The notes under the pieces are model-generated. The model worked only from the letters and a program-made list of their open reading frames with translations. It ran no database searches and had not been told where the DNA came from. 64,000 bases of DNA from Lysinibacillus cavernae (lineage in GTDB: Bacteria > Bacillota > Bacilli > Bacillales_A > Planococcaceae): positions 620,001 to 684,000 of the forward strand of contig NZ_WMEF01000001.1 of NCBI RefSeq assembly GCF_009724685.1, in the 5' to 3' direction. Position numbers and translations under genes: made by a program. Positions within the stretch are counted from its first letter, which is position 1; every line of letters starts with the position of its first letter. Below, one piece after another: positions 9,310-17,492 of the stretch.

Positions 9310-10209
9310 TTATTTGTCGTAATAATCGTTCAACGCCACTTCTAAACGTTCTTCCAAATACTGTGAAATATAGCTTAGCACAAATTGCTCTTTGTCCATT
9401 TCAATTTGTGCGGATTTGAACATCTTGGCAAAAAAACTTACTTTATGGTTCTGTGAAAATTGCTGTAAAGCTTCTGTACGTAAAGTTGACACGATTTCAT
9501 TTTCAATATGACGTTCCCTAATTTTTTGCACAATATCCTTTACACTGTTTTCTTGAAGCTCAGAAATTTGTTTTTGAAGATGTTCATTTTCTTGTTTAAG
9601 TTCCACTGTTTCTTTTTGAATTTCCTCTACTTGAAGGGCAGAGTCAGAGGATAATCGTTGAAAGCTCTGAGCAAGAAAATCCTGATTTATGTTTACTTGT
9701 AACGTTCCTTGCTCTTCATTTGGCAAAATCTGAAAGAGACCTGTTTGGATCATTTGCTGTAGGACGTTTCCAAGCACATCAATTTTATGAGATAAATCCT
9801 CAGAATCCATAGTCGTTGCGGTAATTTGATGTTTCAGTAATTGATCATGTTCATCAATACCTAGCAATAATTTTATTCCCCTCACACGATACTCATCCTT
9901 CAATAATAGAATCATTCTTAGCCTAACGATAGCAGGTAGATTTAAACGAATATTACCACTCACATTGGGTGAAGCATTATCAAAAATGTACTGTTCAAAC
10001 GGTTTTAAATAGTAGCGAAGCATGGCGTCTGTAATATCAAACCAGCCCGCAACCTCTGCTATTGTATAGTGTTTGGATTCATCGATGTCTGCTAAATAAG
10101 TATCTTGATAAAGGAACTCCTCTAAAGGCGTATGTTGTAGTGCAACAAACAATGGGTCATCTTGCACAATTCCAAGTACCATTTCTTTTGCATCATTTAC
10201 TTTAAGCAT
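9310..10209 (-). CDS. MerR-like DNA-binding protein with a coiled-coil tail
   Basis: Residues of about 40-110 contain a MerR-like helix-turn-helix (YTIAEVAGWFDITDAMLRYY), then a segment rich in Arg and Leu that fits recognition and wing helices. A long Glu/Gln/Lys-rich stretch (EIQKETVELKQENEHLQKQI) predicts a coiled coil at about 190-225, and the C-terminal 80 residues are charged. There is no effector-binding domain of a classical MerR, so it may resemble plasmid or chromosome-partition accessory regulators rather than a ligand sensor. I start at ATG 10209, since the upstream GTG at 10224 only adds MGCDR. It is a single-gene unit whose target is unknown. Confidence 0.7.
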   Translation of the reverse strand: MLKVNDAKEMVLGIVQDDPLFVALQHTPLEEFLYQDTYLADIDESKHYTIAEVAGWFDITDAMLRYYLKPFEQYIFDNASPNVSGNIRLNLPAIVRLRMILLLKDEYRVRGIKLLLGIDEHDQLLKHQITATTMDSEDLSHKIDVLGNVLQQMIQTGLFQILPNEEQGTLQVNINQDFLAQSFQRLSSDSALQVEEIQKETVELKQENEHLQKQISELQENSVKDIVQKIRERHIENEIVSTLRTEALQQFSQNHKVSFFAKMFKSAQIEMDKEQFVLSYISQYLEERLEVALNDYYDK

Positions 10210-10346
10210 CCTATCACACCCCACTTTATTTTTCCCATGACTAATTGTTCTCTATATAGGTTTCTATTCGATTGGAAGCAATTGTATGCCTATTTTATGT
10301 AGGAAATAATCATTAGAACGAAGTACCTTTTAACCTTTTATGACTC

Positions 10347-10362
10347 TTAAGGAAAATTTAAC
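10347..10362 (+). promoter_or_regulatory. Putative response-regulator site, copy of the 11.7-kb operator
   Basis: CTCTTAAGGAAAATTTAA here is identical over 18 bases to sequence at 11692-11709. TTAAG/TTAAC half-sites start 11 bases apart (10347 and 10358), the spacing used by OmpR/PhoB-family dimers. It lies about 300 bases before the lipoprotein gene. Confidence 0.4.
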
Positions 10363-10600
10363 ATGAACGTGAATGATCGATTACGTAAGGTTTTTGAAAA
10401 TAGAGAGGGTTAAGGTATGTTGAACACATTATGTTAAAGTGGTGAGTTATGGCCAACAAGGAGTTTTAGCAGCGTAGAGCTTGCTAATCAATCAAATGTA
10501 CTGATTCGCATATATGGAGAACGATTAGTAAAGAGTTGCTCCAGATGAACACCTTATAGCAATTGGCTAAAAATCATGTACTAGATTTATAAGTGTTTTT
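10363..10600 (+). pseudogene. Possible decayed coding stretch before the lipoprotein gene
   Basis: This stretch of the 454-base gap (10210-10663) has no intact gene. It holds a 16-codon ORF (10363-10413) and, further on, a frame reading SSVELANQSNVLIRIYGERL. That segment looks coding-like and faintly recalls kinases of the choline/aminoglycoside type, but it is broken by stops on both sides. The resemblance is too short to name a family. It may be the remains of the gene once driven by the 10347 site. Confidence 0.2.
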
Positions 10601-10663
10601 AAACTAAAAGCTATAGTGAAATTCCTTCATATTCTGTATATTGGTGTATGAGGAGGAGATTTA

Positions 10664-11224
10664 ATGGCAAGAAAATTAATTTTACCATTACTTTTATTAC
10701 TAGGTGTTGTAATGACTGGCTGTAGCCAGGATCAAGACAAAGATAATAATAATGGTGGAGACGTAGAAGTAAAAATACCAGCTACATTTTTCGAGGGACA
10801 GGACATAGATTCTGTTATTTCTAAGGCAAAAAATAGTGGGGTTAAGGAAGTCATTAAGAATGATGATGGTTCATTAACTTATAAAATGTCTAAAACAGAG
10901 CATAAAGAAATGATGAAAGGCTTAAAAGAAGGCATTATAGCAAGTGTAGAGGAAATTAAAGCTAGTGAAGAGTTCAAATCTATAAAAGATGTTACTTATA
11001 ACAAATCCTTTTCTGAATTCACACTATCTGTCAACAAAAAAGAGTTTGAAAATAGTATGGATACAATGGCATCCTTTGGACTAGCTTTAACAGGAATGTA
11101 TTACCAACTATTTAATGGTGTAGACGAAGGAAATAATAAAGTCACAGTAATTTTTAAAGATGAATCAAACGGAGAGGTAATTAATACAATTGTTTATCCA
11201 GATGATTTAAAAGAGAATAAATAA
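10664..11224 (+). CDS. Lipoprotein of unknown function
   Basis: AGGAGGAG lies 6 bases before the ATG. The 186-residue product has a signal peptide with lipobox VMTGC (Cys about 20), then a Asp/Asn-rich linker (DQDKDNNNGG) and a soluble domain with alternating helix and strand character. I do not recognise the family. It would be anchored on the outer face of the membrane. A terminator follows at once, so it is a single-gene unit. Confidence 0.85.
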   Translation: MARKLILPLLLLLGVVMTGCSQDQDKDNNNGGDVEVKIPATFFEGQDIDSVISKAKNSGVKEVIKNDDGSLTYKMSKTEHKEMMKGLKEGIIASVEEIKASEEFKSIKDVTYNKSFSEFTLSVNKKEFENSMDTMASFGLALTGMYYQLFNGVDEGNNKVTVIFKDESNGEVINTIVYPDDLKENK

Positions 11225-11231
11225 GTTTAAG

Positions 11232-11253
11232 AGCACCTTAAGGGGTGCTTTTT
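11232..11253 (+). terminator. Terminator after the unknown lipoprotein
   Basis: AGCACC (11232-11237) and GGTGCT (11244-11249), followed by a T-run, 8 bases after the stop codon. Confidence 0.75.
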
Positions 11254-11290
11254 CTATTATAAAGAGGCTATACAGAAAGGAGGACTGTAA

Positions 11291-11520
11291 ATGACTAGAT
11301 CATTAACATTAATAACACCATTGAGACTAGCTGATGTCGTGGATTTTAAATGAAATGTCTCTCAGAGATTGGAGAAAACGATAATGAATAGGCCAGGCTG
11401 TTACAACTAAGTATTGAGGTACGCTAACCAGGTTCTTAAAACACGGGTAGAAAAGTTTATTACAGGCTGCTTATAGAAATGATCAAGATTATTAAATAAC
11501 CGAGTATCAAAAATAAAACA
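11291..11520 (+). pseudogene. Possible remnant gene (acetyltransferase-like start)
   Basis: A very good ribosome site (AAAGGAGGACTG) precedes an ATG at 11291, but the frame ends after 20 codons (MTRSLTLITPLRLADVVDF). Downstream fragments in other frames (LLQLSIEVR) look coding-like and are cut by stops. The pattern suggests a decayed GNAT-type gene, judged only by eye. The rest of the gap to 11694 shows nothing else I can support. Confidence 0.2.
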
Positions 11521-11694
11521 AAAGTTATCAAATTCAATGAATACCTATCCGTTTATTTTTAGTACCCCAGTAAAAAATTCTGCGAATGTACTCCACATGA
11601 AAATACAGCAAAATACGACATACAGAGATGGCTCAAAAACAAAGACTTATTCATACTTAACCAATTGTAAATACAGCTAAATAATGTAAACTCT

Positions 11695-11733
11695 TAAGGA
11701 AAATTTAAGAATTCTCCTTGCAAATCTTTAAGA
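11695..11733 (+). promoter_or_regulatory. TTAAG direct repeats, likely response-regulator operator
   Basis: TTAAG occurs at 11695, 11706 and 11729, with starts 11 and 23 bases apart, so all three are on nearly one face of the helix. They precede the methyltransferase / DedA / regulator / kinase operon by 55-90 bases. OmpR-family regulators commonly bind such repeats, so autoregulation by the regulator encoded at 13.0 kb is the natural inference. Confidence 0.5.
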
Positions 11734-11787
11734 AATGCTCGTTATAGTTAGAATCATCAACGATAAAAGCAAAGCGAGGAGAAGTAT

Positions 11788-12360
11788 ATGCAATTCATCA
11801 CATTCCTTACTGAATTTATAAAACACCCGAAAACAATTGGTGCGATATCACCTAGCTCCAAAAAGTTAGCTCATAAAATGGTACAACCCATTTGTTTTGA
11901 ATCTGCCCAATGCATTGTTGAGCTTGGTCCTGGAATGGGGTCCTTTACAAATGAGCTTGTGAAGAGAAAACAGGAAGCGACATTACTGATTCTAATTGAA
12001 CATAATATGATTTTTTGTGAAAAACTACGTCAACAGTTCGCGCATGAAGCTAATGTTGTTGTGATTAATGGTTCGGCAGAAAATTTGATGCAATATATGA
12101 AAGAGTTGAAAATCAAAAAAATCGACTATGTCATCTCAGGGCTACCTTTTACATCATTAAAGCCTGAAATGTCATGTAGTATTTTGAAAAATGTGAAGGA
12201 TTGTTTGCAGAATGGCAAATTTATTACATTCCAATATTCACTCGTGAAAAAATCATTCTTCCAAGAATATTTTCAGGATATTTCTCATGAAAAAGTATGG
12301 ATTAATATGCCCCCAGCTTATGTACTTAGCTGTAAACTTGGAAACATGAGGGCAAGTTAA
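11788..12360 (+). CDS. SAM-dependent methyltransferase, phospholipid methyltransferase-like
   Basis: This 190-residue class I methyltransferase begins ITFLTEFIKHPKTIGAISPS, a start shared with rRNA adenine / phospholipid N-methyltransferase-like proteins. The SAM-binding motif I is IVELGPGMGSFT (about residue 45), and motif II acidic contacts follow in LILIEHN. A YVISGLPFTSL segment corresponds to the motif IV catalytic loop. The GAGGAGAAG site is 5 bases before the ATG. Its stop overlaps the DedA start (TAATG), so the two are coupled. Together with DedA and an envelope-type two-component system, a role in membrane lipid modification is likely but inferred. Confidence 0.75.
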   Translation: MQFITFLTEFIKHPKTIGAISPSSKKLAHKMVQPICFESAQCIVELGPGMGSFTNELVKRKQEATLLILIEHNMIFCEKLRQQFAHEANVVVINGSAENLMQYMKELKIKKIDYVISGLPFTSLKPEMSCSILKNVKDCLQNGKFITFQYSLVKKSFFQEYFQDISHEKVWINMPPAYVLSCKLGNMRAS

Positions 12361-12947
12361 TGGAGTTACAGGATCTTTTATTATTTATTGAACAATATGG
12401 CTATTTTGCTTTGTTTTTTAGTTTATGGCTTGGCATTATAGGCATGCCGCTCCCAGATGAAATGATTGTGATGAGCGGTGGTTTTTTATCTTCATTAGAA
12501 AAAATGACTGTGTGGAAATCCTTTTTACTTACCTATTTAGGTGTTGTGTCTGGTCTTTCGTTAGGGTATGTCCTTGGTAAACTATTTGGACCTAGAGTAC
12601 TCGATAAACTGGTTAACAAGAAAAAGGCAAAATACTTATTGAAATCGAAAGAATTACTAGATAACTATGGACGTTTCGCATTGGTGATTAGTTACTTTAT
12701 CCCGATTGTCAGACATATCCTTCCGTACCTGGTGGGGATGAATAATATGTCCTTTAAAACATATGCATTGTTCTCCTATACGACGGGCTTTGTTTGGACA
12801 CTCATTTATTTTACACTGGGTCTATTATTTGGCAGTCAAATTGAGTATATAGCTGCTCTTGCGACTAAATATGGTATTTATTTTGGCGTTTTCATCGCTA
12901 TCATCAGCTGTTTTTATTATTTTTATATACGAAAATTAAAAAAATAG
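12360..12947 (+). CDS. DedA-family membrane protein
   Basis: At 195 residues it has the size and motifs of DedA/SNARE-associated proteins: the early EQYGYFALFFSLWLGIIGMPLPDE segment (Gly/Pro-rich with conserved Glu), a central FxGPRVLDKL-like stretch, and the conserved YFIPIVRHILPYLVGMNNM motif. C-terminal membrane helices follow. Members act as lipid flippases or support proton-motive-force-dependent envelope functions. It overlaps the methyltransferase gene by one base and lies 52 bases before the response regulator. Confidence 0.9.
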   Translation: MELQDLLLFIEQYGYFALFFSLWLGIIGMPLPDEMIVMSGGFLSSLEKMTVWKSFLLTYLGVVSGLSLGYVLGKLFGPRVLDKLVNKKKAKYLLKSKELLDNYGRFALVISYFIPIVRHILPYLVGMNNMSFKTYALFSYTTGFVWTLIYFTLGLLFGSQIEYIAALATKYGIYFGVFIAIISCFYYFYIRKLKK

Positions 12948-12999
12948 TTAAAATTAGGAACGTTCATATTGGCAAATAGTTGAATAATGGTGGGATTAT

Positions 13000-13701
13000 A
13001 TGAGTAAAGAAACAATTTTAATAGTAGATGATGAAAAGGAGATAAGAAATCTTATCGCCATTTATTTGAAAAACGAAGGATATCATGTGTTAGAGGCATG
13101 TGATGGGGAAGTGGGCTTACAGTTAGTAAAGAAGCATAAGGTCCATTTAATCGTATTAGATTTAATGATGCCGAATGTGGATGGCATTGAGATGTGTATG
13201 AAGGTAAGAGAAATAGCGGAAATGCCAATCATCATGCTGACCGCAAAATCTCAGGATATGGATAAAATTGTCGGCTTAACAATAGGTGCCGATGATTATA
13301 TGACAAAACCCTTTAACCCTTTAGAGCTGATCGCCCGCATTAAATCTCAGCTGCGTCGCTATCTTAAAATGAATGGCTTAAATAGAAACAATGGTGATGA
13401 AATTGAAATCGGTGATTTACGTATCAATACAGCGACACATGAAGTGTTGGTTAACAATGAAAAAGTTAAGTTAACACCAAGGGAGTTTGCTATTTTGGAG
13501 TTGCTTGCAGGTAGTCCAGGTATTGTGATGAGTGCGGAGCAAATTTATGAAAAGGTTTGGAAAGAGGAGGCTTTTCAATCGGAAAATACAGTGATGGTCC
13601 ATATACGAAAAATACGAGAACGAATTGAAACTAATCCAAGAAACCCTCAATATATCAAAACTGTATGGGGAGTAGGGTATAAAGTTGAAAAAGATCTTTA
13701 G
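13000..13701 (+). CDS. OmpR-family response regulator
   Basis: The 233-residue protein has a receiver domain with DDE (10-12), phosphoacceptor Asp about 54 in LIVLDLMMPNVDG, and Lys in MTKPF. The winged-helix domain ends KTVWGVGYKV. Downstream, the kinase gene starts inside its 3' end. It is the likely binder of the TTAAG repeats ahead of the operon. Confidence 0.92.
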   Translation: MSKETILIVDDEKEIRNLIAIYLKNEGYHVLEACDGEVGLQLVKKHKVHLIVLDLMMPNVDGIEMCMKVREIAEMPIIMLTAKSQDMDKIVGLTIGADDYMTKPFNPLELIARIKSQLRRYLKMNGLNRNNGDEIEIGDLRINTATHEVLVNNEKVKLTPREFAILELLAGSPGIVMSAEQIYEKVWKEEAFQSENTVMVHIRKIRERIETNPRNPQYIKTVWGVGYKVEKDL

Positions 13702-15199
13702 GCCATTTTTTATGTTAAAGGGGCTAGTGAAGCATATTTGTGTGAAGATAAAAAACAATATACAGCGGAGCATTCGAATTCAACTATTTACAACGTTTAT
13801 TTTATGTGCTCTTGGTAGCTTTTTAGTGTCTCGGGCAGTACTTCCATTGTTTGAGAATCTCAATGAGACAGTCAACGTTGATTATAGTTACAGTATGAAG
13901 ATGATGTATTATCGTGCACACGATACAGCAGAATTGGCGACCCAAGAAAATAATATGGATGCATTAAAGCAAATGATTGAACAAGAAAATGAAAAAATAG
14001 AAGGTGATCAGAATGCTTTGAAAATTAGTGTGACGGATGAAGCCGGTGAGGTTTTATATAAAACAAAGCAGGTAAAAGAGCAAAACATCGATTTGCATGA
14101 AGAAATCCGACATGCCATGGATTTTGCTACGAATCAACCGTTTGATAATGCGTATCCTGAGTCGATTGAAACCTCACAGGAAGAATTTACAACCTTAGTG
14201 CCCCTGACATTACAGGGCAAAAATTATTATTTCTTTGTGAGTGGCCTTCCTCAAGGTGAAGCGATAACCAGTACGAGTGAAGGACCCATACCTTTTTTCA
14301 TTGGTATCATTTTATTTATCTTATCGTTCTTTTATATAACAAAACGCAAAATGAATCAAATAGAGGAATTGGCGAAGGGGGTCATGGAAATAGCAAAAGG
14401 AGATTTAGCTTATCGTATTGAGAGAAAAGGGCAAGATGAAATCGCTCTTTTAACAGATAATATCAATCAGATGGCAGAAGAAATCATGACAAATATTGAA
14501 ATAGAAAGAAAAATTGAGCAACAAAAAAATGAGCTCATTACAAATGTTTCACATGACCTAAGAACACCACTTACCTCGATTATGGGTTATTTGCGTCTAT
14601 TAAGAGAGGAAAAGTATGAGACAAAAGAGCAATATGACGAATATTTGAAAATAGCCTTTTCTAAATCCGAGCAATTAAAAAATTTAATAGATGATTTATT
14701 CGAGTATACAAAGCTAACGAATGATAAAAATACCGTAGTGCGACAACAGGTCTGTTTGAATGAGCTGCTCGATCAATTAATGGAGGAATTAGTGCCGCTT
14801 GCGGAGGAAAAGCAGCGCATATTTATTAAACACTTTTCGGAGGAACGAATTATCGCGGCGCTTGATTCGGAAAAAATTGTTCGTGTGTTTGATAATTTAC
14901 TAATCAATGCTATTAACTATAGTGCTGGTGATGGGAAAATTTTGGTCTCCCTTGAAGGACAAGACAATCAGGTCCGAATTAGTGTTGCAAATAAAAGTGA
15001 CAAGTTTACAGCGGAAGAGCTTGATAGTTTATTTGAAAGATTCTATAAAAAAGATCAATCAAGATCCAACGTTACAGAAGGCTCTGGGCTCGGGCTAGCA
15101 ATTGCCAAGAGCATCGTGGAGCTTCACGGAGGAACAATTCTCGCTAAGTACAAGAACGGGACATTATACTTTATTATCACATTACCACTAGCGCAATAA
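13685..15199 (+). CDS. Membrane sensor histidine kinase
   Basis: The frame starts at TTG 13685, overlapping the regulator by 17 bases; an ATG at 13712 is an alternative start (495 residues) but has a weak ribosome site. The 504-residue form has one membrane helix at about 33-52, an extracytoplasmic domain to about 200, a second helix at about 203-220, HAMP, the H-box NVSHDLRTPLTSIMGYL, and a HATPase domain with NLLINAINYS and GSGLGLAIA. The H-box and general layout resemble VanS/YclK-type kinases. It partners the regulator at 13.0 kb. Confidence 0.9.
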   Translation: MKKIFRPFFMLKGLVKHICVKIKNNIQRSIRIQLFTTFILCALGSFLVSRAVLPLFENLNETVNVDYSYSMKMMYYRAHDTAELATQENNMDALKQMIEQENEKIEGDQNALKISVTDEAGEVLYKTKQVKEQNIDLHEEIRHAMDFATNQPFDNAYPESIETSQEEFTTLVPLTLQGKNYYFFVSGLPQGEAITSTSEGPIPFFIGIILFILSFFYITKRKMNQIEELAKGVMEIAKGDLAYRIERKGQDEIALLTDNINQMAEEIMTNIEIERKIEQQKNELITNVSHDLRTPLTSIMGYLRLLREEKYETKEQYDEYLKIAFSKSEQLKNLIDDLFEYTKLTNDKNTVVRQQVCLNELLDQLMEELVPLAEEKQRIFIKHFSEERIIAALDSEKIVRVFDNLLINAINYSAGDGKILVSLEGQDNQVRISVANKSDKFTAEELDSLFERFYKKDQSRSNVTEGSGLGLAIAKSIVELHGGTILAKYKNGTLYFIITLPLAQ

Positions 15200-15205
15200 T
15201 ATCGG

Positions 15206-15511
15206 CTACAGTGGATGAATAGTGATAGCGTGATGTGTTTGTTTATGTTGTGAAAGCATTTCTTGCATTGTTGCGAATATGGTCACGTCTTTTATCAATA
15301 TTTGAATTTCGGTCTGTTTATATTGTCGTTGAAAGTCAAAAATATAATCTCTGATGATTGGTAAATTATACTGATTATTAATTTCTACCTCGACGAAAAA
15401 TGGCAGTGTTAAATCGGGAAGCTTTGTACTGCCTCCACGACGAATCCAAACAGCTTCTTGCACATAGTAGCGAATAGGCAACTGGCGGTTACTAGCAATA
15501 TATAAATCCAT
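15206..15511 (-). CDS. Small protein of unknown function
   Basis: This 101-residue protein begins MDLYIASNRQLPIRYYVQEA and looks mixed alpha/beta and soluble, with no signal, membrane segment or metal motif. An AAAGGAG site stands 7 bases before its ATG, which supports it being real. It converges on the kinase gene with 6 bases between stops. Not recognised. Confidence 0.65.
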   Translation of the reverse strand: MDLYIASNRQLPIRYYVQEAVWIRRGGSTKLPDLTLPFFVEVEINNQYNLPIIRDYIFDFQRQYKQTEIQILIKDVTIFATMQEMLSQHKQTHHAITIHPL

Positions 15512-15571
15512 ATAAAGCTCCTTTCATTGGCTAATTACAGCCTAAAGGAAATAAGTTCAGTCGTCAAAAGA

Positions 15572-15614
15572 AAACATGTGGAAATCTCATGAAGGGATTT
15601 TCTCATGTTTTTTT
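15572..15614. terminator. Unassigned hairpin with T-run ahead of the phosphate symporter
   Basis: AAACATGTGGAAATC (15572-15586) pairs with GATTTTCTCATGTTT (15596-15610) with two imperfect positions, and a T-run follows. No plus-strand gene ends just before it, since the kinase stops at 15199. It may be a leader attenuator for the symporter or the relic of a lost gene. The rest of 15512-15760 shows only a candidate AT-rich promoter. Confidence 0.4.
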
Positions 15615-15760
15615 GTTTGTTTTTTGTTGATTTTAACTTGAATATGTCCGTTTTTTGGACTGATTGTAAAGTTGATGTAAACATTTAATTAATCCATTGT
15701 AAATGATATGTACAGACAGCTTAAAACTATTAATAATAAAGTCTGACAACAAGGAAAGGG

Positions 15761-17392
15761 TTGAATGGATTGGGTATCAATGTACAGGAGATGATTTTCC
15801 AATTTCTTGGAGGGTTAGGTTTATTTCTTTTTGCTATCAAATTTATGGGAGATGGCTTGCAAAAGGCAGCTGGTGACCGTCTACGAGATATTTTAGATAA
15901 ATTTACAACAAATCCAATAATGGGTGTACTAGTTGGTATTGTTGTAACAGTTCTTATACAGTCAAGTTCTGGGACAACTGTGATTACAGTAGGATTAGTA
16001 AGTGCAGGACTAATGAAATTACGCCAAGCAATCGGAGTTATTATGGGTGCCAATATTGGGACAACTATAACTGCATTTATTATAGGAATTGATGTAGGTG
16101 CTTACGCATATCCGATTATGGCAGTAGGCGCGATTTGTTTATTTTTCTTTAAGAAAAGCATTATTCAAAATATTGGGCAAGTGTTATTCGGATTTGCAGG
16201 TTTATTTATTGGTTTAGAGCTTATGAGTGGTGGGATGAAGCCACTTCGAGATTGGCAACCATTTTTAGATTTAACTGTACAAATGTCTGATGTGCCTATT
16301 TTAGGCGTTTTAGTAGGAACGATATTCACGCTAATTGTTCAATCTTCCTCAGCCACAGTAGGTATTTTACAAGGGCTATATGCTGAAGATTTAATTTCTT
16401 TACATGGTGCATTACCTGTCTTGTTTGGAGATAATATTGGGACAACCATAACAGCCATCTTAGCTGCCTTGGGTGCTTCTATTGCAGCAAAACGAGCAGC
16501 TGCCACACATTTACTATTTAATGTAGTTGGTACGATCATCTTTATGCTGATACTAGGGTTATTTACGAACTATGTTGAATGGATTGCAGGTGTATTAAAT
16601 CTGGAGCCAAAAATGCAAATTGCCTTCGCACATGGAACGTTCAATGTCATTAATACACTCATTCAACTGCCGTTTATTGGCGTATGGGCATATGTCGTAA
16701 CAAAATTAATTCCTGGTGAAGATTCAGTCATCGAATATAAACCTAAATTTTTAGATAAAAACTTAATCGTCAAATCACCTTCGGTTGCACTAGGTCAAGC
16801 GAAAATGGAAGTAGTTCGCATGGGTGAGTATAGTATTCAAGGTCTAGAAGAAACGTTAACCATTTTGAAAACAGCAGATGCTAAATTGATAGGCAAGGTC
16901 AGTCAATTAGAGGAAGCAATAAATAATTTAGACCGTAAATCCACTGAATATTTAGTTGAGCTATCGAAGCAATCTTTATCGAAGCAAGATTCTCAAATGC
17001 ATCATGCTTTATTTGAAAATATTCGAGATATTGAACGAATTGGCGATCACGTAGAAAATATTATCGAACTTCTTCAATATAAAGATAGTAATCGTGTTCG
17101 CTTAAGTGATCAAGCGCTGAAGGAGTTAGAAGATATGTTTGTTTTCACATTGGATACTGTGAAAATGGCAATCGAATGTTTAGATAAGCGGGATCTAACT
17201 TTAGCACAGCAAGTCATAGAAAAAGAGAATGAAATTGATAATATGGAGCGACGTTTACGTAAACTGCACATTAAGCGATTAAATGAGGGCGTATGCTCAG
17301 GTTCTGCAGGCATTGTATTTGCAGATATCGTAAGTAATTTAGAAAGAATTGGTGATCATGCTTCCAACATAGCGGAAACGGTTATTGCCTAA
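15761..17392 (+). CDS. Na/Pi cotransporter II family protein with C-terminal PhoU-like domain
   Basis: The 543-residue product has the inverted repeat of Na/Pi cotransporters, each copy carrying QSSS: VLIQSSSGTTVIT at about 67-79 and LIVQSSSATVGI at about 190-200. Eight or so membrane helices run to about residue 310, and a helical PhoU-like tail (about 350-543) has two repeats marked by RIGDHVENI and RIGDHASNI. It should import phosphate with sodium. The start is TTG at 15761 (AAGGA 5 bases before); TTG at 15770 is a possible alternative. There is no ATG in frame nearby. Confidence 0.92.
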   Translation: MNGLGINVQEMIFQFLGGLGLFLFAIKFMGDGLQKAAGDRLRDILDKFTTNPIMGVLVGIVVTVLIQSSSGTTVITVGLVSAGLMKLRQAIGVIMGANIGTTITAFIIGIDVGAYAYPIMAVGAICLFFFKKSIIQNIGQVLFGFAGLFIGLELMSGGMKPLRDWQPFLDLTVQMSDVPILGVLVGTIFTLIVQSSSATVGILQGLYAEDLISLHGALPVLFGDNIGTTITAILAALGASIAAKRAAATHLLFNVVGTIIFMLILGLFTNYVEWIAGVLNLEPKMQIAFAHGTFNVINTLIQLPFIGVWAYVVTKLIPGEDSVIEYKPKFLDKNLIVKSPSVALGQAKMEVVRMGEYSIQGLEETLTILKTADAKLIGKVSQLEEAINNLDRKSTEYLVELSKQSLSKQDSQMHHALFENIRDIERIGDHVENIIELLQYKDSNRVRLSDQALKELEDMFVFTLDTVKMAIECLDKRDLTLAQQVIEKENEIDNMERRLRKLHIKRLNEGVCSGSAGIVFADIVSNLERIGDHASNIAETVIA

Positions 17393-17397
17393 TAGAG

Positions 17398-17437
17398 AGC
17401 TGTTCAGCGGAGAAATAGGCGCTGAACAGCTTTTTTA
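17398..17437 (+). terminator. Terminator after the Na/Pi symporter
   Basis: A perfect 12-bp stem, AGCTGTTCAGCG (17398-17409) with CGCTGAACAGCT (17420-17431), is followed by six T. Confidence 0.9.
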
Positions 17438-17492
17438 ATAGACAGACAGGTAGAATTGCAAAAGTAACGGATGGCATTTTAAATGTGACGGT

